A DNA stretch of 8,878 nucleotides from positions 1 through 8,878 of the forward strand of contig JACDAR010000167.1 in NCBI GenBank assembly GCA_013695335.1, in the 5' to 3' direction. Below the pieces are notes generated by a model, which was given only the letters and a program-made list of their open reading frames with translations, was not told the origin of the DNA and did not search any database. The position numbers were made by a program, and so were the translations under genes. This DNA comes from Rubrobacter sp. GTDB lineage: Bacteria; Actinomycetota; Rubrobacteria; Rubrobacterales; Rubrobacteraceae. Positions 1-5,459 of the stretch are shown here, one piece after another; position 1 is the first letter of the stretch, and every line of letters begins with the position of its first letter.

Positions 1-586
1 CGGCGCCGATGGGCAACTGCACCGGCACGGCGTTGGCGTTCAGCCGGTCGACCATCGTGCCGACGGCCTTGTAGAAGTCCGCCCCGATGCGGTCCATCTT
101 GTTGACGAAGGCGATCCGGGGTACCCCGTACTTGTCAGCCTGACGCCACACGGTCTCGGACTGCGGCTCCACACCAGCAACCGAGTCGAACAGCGCGATC
201 GAACCGTCCAGCACCCGCAGGCTGCGCTCCACCTCAACCGTGAAGTCCACGTGTCCGGGCGTGTCTATAATGTTGATGCGATGCTGTTCGGGTATGCGGC
301 TATGAACGCCCTCCCGTTCGTTGCTCTTGCCGTTCTTGGTGGAGCCTTCTATGCCGCCCCAGAAAACGGTGGTCGCGGCGGAGGTGATGGTGATGCCGCG
401 CTCGCGCTCCTGGCTCATCCAGTCCATCACGGCGTTGCCGTCGTGGACCTCACCCAGTTTGTGGGTGAGGCCGGTATAGAGCAGGATGCGCTCCGTGGTC
501 GTCGTCTTTCCGGCATCGATGTGGGCCATGATGCCGATGTTTCTTACCCGCCTCAGCGGTGTCTTTTTGGATACCTGTACAGCCAT
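1..586 (-). CDS. fusA: Translation elongation factor G, N-terminal part (runs off the left edge)
   Basis: EF-G is the cytoplasmic GTPase that drives tRNA-mRNA translocation on the ribosome and, with ribosome recycling factor, splits post-termination ribosomes. Only the first 195 residues are present, which is most of the G domain; the C-terminal part lies outside the window. The GTPase motifs are clear: P-loop AHIDAGKT (residues 21-28), switch I RGITIT (63-68), DTPGHVDF (108-115) and NKMD (162-165). The ATG at 586-584 is the natural start because MAVQVSKKTPLRRVRNIGI aligns with family N-termini. It is preceded by GAGGT with a 5-nt spacer, overlapping the vicinity of the rpsG stop codon (11-nt gap), so translation is probably coupled to rpsG. 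One oddity is a hydrophilic insertion at residues 77-101, described separately. Identity is certain from motifs and from the rpsL-rpsG-fusA order. Confidence 0.98.
   Translation of the reverse strand, partial: MAVQVSKKTPLRRVRNIGIMAHIDAGKTTTTERILLYTGLTHKLGEVHDGNAVMDWMSQERERGITITSAATTVFWGGIEGSTKNGKSNEREGVHSRIPEQHRINIIDTPGHVDFTVEVERSLRVLDGSIALFDSVAGVEPQSETVWRQADKYGVPRIAFVNKMDRIGADFYKAVGTMVDRLNANAVPVQLPIGA
284..358 (-). other. EF-G G-domain insertion (residues about 77-101)
   Basis: Between the TTVFW strand and HRINIIDTPG, this EF-G has 25 residues rich in Gly, Ser, Asn, Lys and Glu (it begins GGIEGSTKNGKSNE). From memory, E. coli EF-G has 9 residues here and Thermus thermophilus 2. The reading frame is intact on both sides. 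The segment falls at the turn of the beta hairpin just after switch I and before the G3 motif, a place where length variation is tolerated. It looks like a surface loop. No function is known to me. Confidence 0.75.
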
Positions 587-597
587 CTCCTACCTCG

Positions 598-1068
598 TCA
601 CCACCTGTAGTGTGCGAACGCCCGGTTGGCCTCTGCCATCCGGTGGGTGTCTTCTTTGCGCTTCACGCTCGACCCCGTGTTGTCCTTGGCGTCGAGCAAC
701 TCGCCGGCCAGCCGTCGGCCCATCGTCTTCTCGCGGCGCGCCCTGGCGAAACCGATCAACCATCGGAGGGCCAGGGTGTTGGCCCGGCGTGGGATCACCT
801 CGACCGGCACCTGATAGGTCGCGCCACCAACCCGGCGGCTGCGGACTTCGAGGCGCGGCTTCACGTTGTCCAGCGCGTTGTTCAGAACGGTAACCGGGCT
901 CGCCCCGGTGCGCTCCTCCACGTAGGAAAGCGCGTCGTAGACGATCTTCTCGGCGACGCTCTTCTTGCCGTCGAGCATGATCTTGTTGATCACCTGCTGC
1001 ACGAGCACGCTCCCGTAGACGGAGTCCGGCTCTATCTTCTTCTTCGGTGGCGCGGCTCGGCGCGGCAT
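598..1068 (-). CDS. rpsG: 30S ribosomal protein S7
   Basis: S7 is a primary 16S rRNA-binding protein that nucleates assembly of the 30S head and lines the E site near the exiting tRNA. The 156-residue product matches the usual bacterial length. Recognisable family segments are [10 protein letters not shown] at the N-terminus, [18 protein letters not shown] (27-44), the beta-hairpin region [15 protein letters not shown] (77-91), the [12 protein letters not shown] helix (94-105), and [20 protein letters not shown]-type C-terminus, here [16 protein letters not shown] then HYRW. The ATG at 1068-1066 is supported by a strong AGGAGGT upstream. The gene follows rpsL by 26 nt and precedes fusA by 11 nt, the standard str-operon order. 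In E. coli S7 is the autogenous repressor of this operon, binding the rpsL-rpsG spacer. The short spacer here shows no obvious comparable structure, so any autoregulation would have to use another site. Confidence 0.98.
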   Translation of the reverse strand: [156 protein letters not shown]

Positions 1069-1078
1069 CTCTCCCGTT

Positions 1079-1085
1079 ACCTCCT
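1079..1085 (-). promoter_or_regulatory. Strong Shine-Dalgarno of rpsG
   Basis: AGGAGGT matches seven bases of the anti-Shine-Dalgarno sequence and is the best ribosome binding site in the window. It ends 10 nt before the ATG, a little far. A second purine patch, GGGAGAG, lies directly against the start codon and could also help. Confidence 0.8.
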
Positions 1086-1094
1086 AAAACTCTT

Positions 1095-1463
1095 CTATGA
1101 CTTCTTCGTTCCGTACTTGGAACGGCCCTGCTTGCGGTCGTTGACGCCCAACGTATCGAGCGTACCACGGACCACCTTGTAACGGACGCCAGGCAGGTCC
1201 TTCACCCGGCCGCCACGCACCAGCACCACGGAGTGCTCCTGCAGGTTGTGCCCCTCACCAGGGACGTATGCAGTGATCTCGTGGCCGTTCACCAGCCTGA
1301 CCCTCGCTATCTTGCGAAGCGCCGAGTTCGGCTTCTTCGGGGTCGTGGTGGAGACACGGGTACACACACCACGACGCTGCGGCGAGCCCTGAAGGGCCGG
1401 CGTCGCCGACTTCTCTTTCCTCAGACTACGCTCTTTGCGCACGAGTTGGTTGGTCGTGGGCAT
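1095..1463 (-). CDS. rpsL: 30S ribosomal protein S12
   Basis: S12 sits at the 30S decoding centre and governs decoding accuracy; it is the classical streptomycin-resistance protein. The 122-residue product has the family landmarks NQLVRKERS (5-13), GSPQRRGVCTRV (26-37), TTTPKKPNSALRK (39-51), YVPGEGHNLQEHSVVLVRGG (66-85), KDLPGVRY (88-95) and C-terminal RSKYGTKKS. Lys43 and Lys88, the sites usually changed in streptomycin resistance, are both wild type. Asp89, the residue methylthiolated by RimO in many bacteria, is present. Residue 38 is Ser where the E. coli and mycobacterial proteins have Tyr. The ATG at 1463 is the family start, with a purine-rich GAGAGAGAGG 7 nt upstream. It is the first gene after a 112-nt spacer containing a likely promoter and leader hairpin, so it probably heads its own transcription unit with rpsG and fusA. 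Confidence 0.98.
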   Translation of the reverse strand: MPTTNQLVRKERSLRKEKSATPALQGSPQRRGVCTRVSTTTPKKPNSALRKIARVRLVNGHEITAYVPGEGHNLQEHSVVLVRGGRVKDLPGVRYKVVRGTLDTLGVNDRKQGRSKYGTKKS

Positions 1464-1470
1464 GCCCGCG

Positions 1471-1480
1471 CCTCTCTCTC
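1471..1480 (-). promoter_or_regulatory. Ribosome binding site of rpsL
   Basis: The purine tract GAGAGAGAGG ends 7 nt before the rpsL ATG. It is a weaker match to the anti-Shine-Dalgarno than that of rpsG. The bases between it and the start codon (CGCGG at 1470-1466) are complementary to CCGCG at 1517-1513 in the upstream leader hairpin, so access to this site could depend on RNA folding. Confidence 0.6.
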
Positions 1481-1513
1481 TACAATACGAAGGGGTTTAC
1501 AAGATCACGCGCC

Positions 1514-1558
1514 GCGGCACGAATTCTCTGTTACCCATTGGTAACGATTCGTAACCGC
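1514..1558 (-). promoter_or_regulatory. Structured 5' leader hairpin upstream of rpsL
   Basis: Read on the minus strand, this 45-nt stretch folds into one long interrupted hairpin of 16 Watson-Crick pairs. The base stem is GCGG (1558-1555) with CCGC (1517-1514). After a UU/G internal loop comes ACGAAU (1552-1547) with AUUCGU (1524-1519). After an asymmetric C/AGAGA loop comes GUUACC (1545-1540) with GGUAAC (1535-1530), closed by an AAUG loop. No U-run follows, so it is not an intrinsic terminator. It starts within 2 nt of the transcription start predicted from the promoter at 1567-1595, so the RNA would begin with this structure. The role is unknown: protein binding, leader control or 5'-end protection are possible. 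The GTTAC direct repeat plus inverted GTAAC could alternatively be a DNA operator. Confidence 0.6.
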
Positions 1559-1566
1559 AGCGCGAT

Positions 1567-1595
1567 ATTTTAGGCTCAGGAAGCCGCTATGTCAA
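1567..1595 (-). promoter_or_regulatory. Likely sigma-A promoter for rpsL-rpsG-fusA, overlapping the rpoC stop
   Basis: A perfect -35 box TTGACA (1595-1590) is followed by a 17-nt spacer and TAAAAT (1572-1567), a 5/6 match to the -10 consensus. The -35 box lies inside the last codons of rpoC (Leu-Asp-Ile) and the spacer contains the rpoC TGA. The stretch after the -10, ATCGCGC, is mostly GC, as in growth-rate controlled promoters. The predicted start is near 1560-1558, giving a leader of about 95 nt before the rpsL ATG. Both box sequences and the spacing are read directly; activity is inferred. Confidence 0.7.
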
Positions 1596-4500
1596 GCTCG
1601 TCAGTCTCCTGGGCGTTGTATCCCTCGACTTTCACGGAGAGCTGCCTGTACTGCGGCAGGCCCGTGGCGGCCGGGATCAGCTTGCCGATGATAACGTTCT
1701 CCTTCAGTCCAGCGAGGTTGTCCACCTTGCCCTCGATGGCCGCGTCTGTGAGGACGCGGGCGGTCTCCTGGAAGGAGGCGGCGGAGAGGAAGCTTTCGGT
1801 GGCGAGCGAGGCCTTGGTTATGCCCATGAGGATGGTGTGGTAGGTGGCTGGTGCGCCGCCCTCCTCCTCGATGCGCTCGTTCTCGGCCCGCACGGTGAAC
1901 TTGTCAGCTATCTGCTCGGGGATCAGGGTGGTGTCACCCGGATCGTCGATAACCACCTTGCGGAGCATCTGCCTGACTATGACCTCGATGTGCTTATCGT
2001 GGATATCCACACCCTGGGCCCGGTAGACCTTCTGAACCTCAGCGACCAGGTAACGCTCGGTCGCCGTGGTGCCGCGATCGTAGCGCAGGTCGTTCTCGAG
2101 CACCTGATGCGGGTAGATGGACCCGTCGGTGATCGGGGTGTTCGCCGTCACCTCAGCGCCCTCTACGAACTCGGGCTTCAGGAGCTGACGCTCGACAGTG
2201 TAGGATTTCTCCTCACCATCTGAGGATGTCAACACGACCTTGATCATACGGTCTGACTCGGTCTCTTCCAGGCTCACCACGCCATCTATATCAGCGATGG
2301 TCGCCTCCGCCTTCGGGTGCCTGGCTTCGAAAAGCTCGACCACCCTCGGCAGACCGGCTGTGATGTCCTCGCCTGCGATACCACCAGTGTGGAAAGTACG
2401 CATGGTGAGCTGGGTTCCCGGCTCACCGATGGACTGGGCAGCGATGATGCCGACTGCCTCGCCCACATCAACTGGACGATAGGTCGAGAGCGCGCGCCCA
2501 TAGCACGTCTGGCAGACGCCGTGGGCATTTTCGCACTTGGCCGGTGTCCTCACCGAGACCATCGTCTCCCTCGGCAGCTCCTCGCGCCAGCCGTGCATGA
2601 CCTTCGGCGTGATGTCGGTGCCGCGGGCGGCCACGACCTCCCCGGTCTCCGGGTTGACGAGGTCGCGCGCAAGGAAGCGGGCCGCGATGGAATCGTTGGC
2701 GTCGCCCCTGCCTCCGTCGAGGTACAGAGGAATGTCCACGTACCCCTCGGAGCCGCAGTCCTCGCTGTTGACTACCACGTCCTGCGACACGTCAACGAGG
2801 CGGCGGGTCAGGTAGCCAGAGTCCGCAGTACGAAGCGCGGTGTCGGCTTGGCCCTTCCTGGCGCCGTGGGTCGAGGTGAAGTATTCGAGCACCGAGAGAC
2901 CCTCCATGAAGTTACTCTTCACGGGCTCGTCGATGATCTCACCCTTCGTGTTGGTCATAAGGCCGCGCATGCCTGCGAGCTGGGTGAAGTTGTTGTAGTT
3001 ACCCCTGGCGCCAGAGTCCGCCATCATGGTGATGGGATTCAGTTCCCAGAGGTTGTCCTTCATAGCCTGCTCGACCTCGTTCTTGGCCTGGGTCCACAGG
3101 CCGATGACCCGCTCCAGCCGCTCGTCGTCCGAGATGAAGCCCTGGTCCCACTGGTCTTCGATCTCGTCGACCTCGCCCTGGTAGCGCTCCAGAATTTCTT
3201 CCTTCTGCTCGGGCACGACTATGTCGTTCTTGCCAACGGAGATACCGGCCCGCGTCGCCGTGTGGAAGCCTATCTTCTTGAGCGTATCGAGAAGCTGGCT
3301 CACCAGCTCGGTCGGGTACGCGTTGACGTACTCGGAGACGAGGCTCTTGATCTCACCCTTCTTGAGCAGGTGGTTGATGTAGTTGTAGCTCGACGGGTCA
3401 TACGAATCGCCGAGGTACTCCCTCAACGTCTGCTCCACGTTCTCGTTGAAGATGACGCGCCCGAGCGTTGTCACCATCCGCTCACCGTTTCGGCGACTGA
3501 TGACCTTGTCGTGGATCTTGAGCGACCCTTCCTTGTACGCGGCCTCGGCCTCGTCGTAAGAAGAGATGAACGCCTTCACGTCCTGGTCCTCGAAATCCGC
3601 CCCGGCGTAGGTGATGTAGTAAAGCCCGAGCACCATGTCCTGCGAGGGAACCGCGATCGGGAACCCGTTCGCCGGCAACAGGATATTCTGGGTCGAGAGC
3701 ATCAGGATGCGCGCCTCGGCCTGCGCCTCGGGCGAGAGCGGCACGTGAACGGCCATCTGGTCGCCGTCAAAGTCCGCATTGAACGCCGCGCACACCAGCG
3801 GGTGAACCTGTATGGCCTTGCCCTCCACGAGCACCGGCTCGAAAGCCTGGATGCCGAGGCGGTGCAGCGTCGGGGCGCGGTTCAGGAGCACGGGGTGCTC
3901 CTTGATCACGTCCTCCAGCACGTCCCATACCTCGGGACGCAGCCGCTCGACCATCTGCTTGGCGCTACGGATGTTCGGCGCGAGCGCCCGGTCCACGAGC
4001 ACCTTCATCACGAACGGCTTGAAGAGCTCGACCGCCATCAGGCGCGGCAATCCGCACTGATGCATCTGGAGCCCCGGGCCGACCACGATTACCGACCGAC
4101 CGGAGTAGTCCACGCGCTTACCGAGCAGGTTCTGGCGGAACCGCCCCTGCTTGCCCTTGAGCATGTCGCTCAGGGACTTCAGAGCCCGGTTGCCCGCTCC
4201 GGTTACGGCACGGCCCCTTCTTCCGTTATCGAAGAGGGCGTCCACGGCCTCCTGGAGCATCCGCTTCTCGTTGTTCACGATCACGTCAGGCGCGCCCAGG
4301 TCGAGCAGACGCCGCAACCTGTTGTTGCGGTTGATGACCCTTCTATAAAGGTCGTTCAGGTCAGACGTGGCGAAGCGTCCGCCATCGAGCTGAACCATCG
4401 GACGCAGGTCCGGCGGCAGGACCGGGACGGAGTCCATGATCATCCACGAAGGGTTGTTGGTGCTGGTGCGGAAGGCGTCAACTACCTTGAGGCGCTTGAT

Positions 4501-5457
4501 GGCCTTCTGGCGCTTCTGGCCCTTGGAGTTGCTGACCATGTCGCGCAGTTCTGCCGCCTCTTCCGTAAGATCCACCTGAACTATGAGGTCCCTGACGGCC
4601 TCCGCGCCCATGCCGCCCCTGAAGTACACGCCGAAGCCGTACTCATCGCCGAAGCGGTCCTTCATCTCGCGGAAGAGTTCCTCGTCGTCCACGATCTGAC
4701 GCGGCTCCAGCGTCTGGAACTCCTCCCAGGAGCGGCGAACTAGTTCGATCTGCTCCTGCATGGAGGTGCGGATGTCATCGACCGACTCCTCGGCCTCCTT
4801 GTACACCTTCTGGATCGTCGCCTCGCGCTCCTCTTCTTCGACCTCGGCGTACTCCTCGGTCAGCTCGTCAGGGGAACTCTCGCCCTTGATGACGCTCTCG
4901 CGCTTGGTGCGCAGCGCCTGGGTAGCCGAGATCTCCTCGTCCCGCTCCTCTTCGAGCTGGCGGATCTTAGCCTCCACCTGCTCGCGCAAAGAGTCGATGT
5001 CGTTGGCCCGCTCCTCGCGGTCGACCCACGTGACGATGGAGGAGGCGAAGTAGAGCACGCGGTCGAGATCCTTCGGGCTGATATCCAGCAGGTAGCCCAT
5101 CCGGCTCGGCACGCCTTTCACGAACCACACGTGCGCTATCGGGGAGGCCAGCTCTATGTGGCCCATCCGGTCGCGGCGAACGCGGGCCCGCGTCACCTCG
5201 ACACCGCACCGCTCACAGATGATGCCCTTGAAGCGGATGCGCTTGTACTTGCCGCAGTAGCACTCCCAGTCCTTCGAAGGGCCGAAGATGCGCTCGTCGA
5301 AGAGGCCGTCCTTCTCGGGACGGAGGGTACGGTAATTGATGGTCTCGGGCTTGGTGACCTCGCCCCGGGACCATTCACGGATCTCCTCGGCCGAAGCGAG
5401 GCCGATGGAGATCTTCTCCAGCTTGTTTATGTCTATGTCACGCTCTAGTCCCTGCAA
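1576..5457 (-). CDS. rpoC: DNA-directed RNA polymerase subunit beta'
   Basis: The beta' subunit forms the clamp and active centre of RNA polymerase. The 1293-residue protein is complete. In order it shows the N-terminal zinc site (Cys66, Cys68, Cys81, Cys84), a charged coiled-coil insertion (about 150-245) typical of actinobacteria, the GKRVDYSGRSVIVVGP segment (446-461), the catalytic Mg motif NADFDGDQ with Asp562, Asp564 and Asp566, the SGARGNYNN segment (815-823), the bridge helix (about 861-893), the second zinc site (Cys901, Cys975, Cys982, Cys985) and the trigger loop around QLTMRTFHTGG (1016-1026). The start must be TTG at 5457: an in-frame TAG lies at 5475-5473, no ATG or GTG falls between, and the first internal Met is residue 98. 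AGAGGGGG ends 9 nt upstream. It starts 2 nt after the rpoB stop, so coupled translation is likely. The C-terminus lacks the acidic/Tyr-rich tail I recall in mycobacteria. Confidence 0.99.
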   Translation of the reverse strand: MQGLERDIDINKLEKISIGLASAEEIREWSRGEVTKPETINYRTLRPEKDGLFDERIFGPSKDWECYCGKYKRIRFKGIICERCGVEVTRARVRRDRMGHIELASPIAHVWFVKGVPSRMGYLLDISPKDLDRVLYFASSIVTWVDREERANDIDSLREQVEAKIRQLEEERDEEISATQALRTKRESVIKGESSPDELTEEYAEVEEEEREATIQKVYKEAEESVDDIRTSMQEQIELVRRSWEEFQTLEPRQIVDDEELFREMKDRFGDEYGFGVYFRGGMGAEAVRDLIVQVDLTEEAAELRDMVSNSKGQKRQKAIKRLKVVDAFRTSTNNPSWMIMDSVPVLPPDLRPMVQLDGGRFATSDLNDLYRRVINRNNRLRRLLDLGAPDVIVNNEKRMLQEAVDALFDNGRRGRAVTGAGNRALKSLSDMLKGKQGRFRQNLLGKRVDYSGRSVIVVGPGLQMHQCGLPRLMAVELFKPFVMKVLVDRALAPNIRSAKQMVERLRPEVWDVLEDVIKEHPVLLNRAPTLHRLGIQAFEPVLVEGKAIQVHPLVCAAFNADFDGDQMAVHVPLSPEAQAEARILMLSTQNILLPANGFPIAVPSQDMVLGLYYITYAGADFEDQDVKAFISSYDEAEAAYKEGSLKIHDKVISRRNGERMVTTLGRVIFNENVEQTLREYLGDSYDPSSYNYINHLLKKGEIKSLVSEYVNAYPTELVSQLLDTLKKIGFHTATRAGISVGKNDIVVPEQKEEILERYQGEVDEIEDQWDQGFISDDERLERVIGLWTQAKNEVEQAMKDNLWELNPITMMADSGARGNYNNFTQLAGMRGLMTNTKGEIIDEPVKSNFMEGLSVLEYFTSTHGARKGQADTALRTADSGYLTRRLVDVSQDVVVNSEDCGSEGYVDIPLYLDGGRGDANDSIAARFLARDLVNPETGEVVAARGTDITPKVMHGWREELPRETMVSVRTPAKCENAHGVCQTCYGRALSTYRPVDVGEAVGIIAAQSIGEPGTQLTMRTFHTGGIAGEDITAGLPRVVELFEARHPKAEATIADIDGVVSLEETESDRMIKVVLTSSDGEEKSYTVERQLLKPEFVEGAEVTANTPITDGSIYPHQVLENDLRYDRGTTATERYLVAEVQKVYRAQGVDIHDKHIEVIVRQMLRKVVIDDPGDTTLIPEQIADKFTVRAENERIEEEGGAPATYHTILMGITKASLATESFLSAASFQETARVLTDAAIEGKVDNLAGLKENVIIGKLIPAATGLPQYRQLSVKVEGYNAQETDELDIAAS
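4723..5010 (-). other. Actinobacterial-type coiled-coil insertion in beta' (residues about 150-245)
   Basis: Residues about 150-245 of RpoC are dominated by Glu, Arg, Lys and Gln with leucine and isoleucine spacing that suggests a helical hairpin (for example REQVEAKIRQLEEERDEE). Mycobacterial beta' carries a comparable helical coiled-coil insertion at the same place, between the clamp N-terminal part and the segment that leads to GGMGAEAV. E. coli lacks it. This is the main sequence reason for calling the host an actinobacterium or relative. Boundaries are approximate. Confidence 0.7.
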
Positions 5458-5459
5458 CC

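Noticed and set aside
590..1168. A 192-codon minus-strand frame overlapping rpsG and the rpsL end
   Set aside because: It is out of frame with two certain ribosomal protein genes, is Arg-rich and low in information, and resembles no protein I know.
1481..1499. Second promoter with TATTGT as -10 just before rpsL
   Set aside because: The hexamer matches only 4 of 6 and no acceptable -35 lies 16-18 nt upstream; TTGTAA is only 9 nt away.
1514..1558. Intrinsic terminator between rpoC and rpsL
   Set aside because: The hairpin is real, but it is followed by GGCGCGUGAUCUUG with no U-run, so factor-independent termination is not supported.
2317..4743. An 808-codon open frame on the plus strand, antisense to rpoC
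   Set aside because: It lies fully inside rpoC, whose product is unmistakable. Its translation is rich in Arg, Leu, Val and His with no domain I recognise, as expected from the complement of GC-rich codons.
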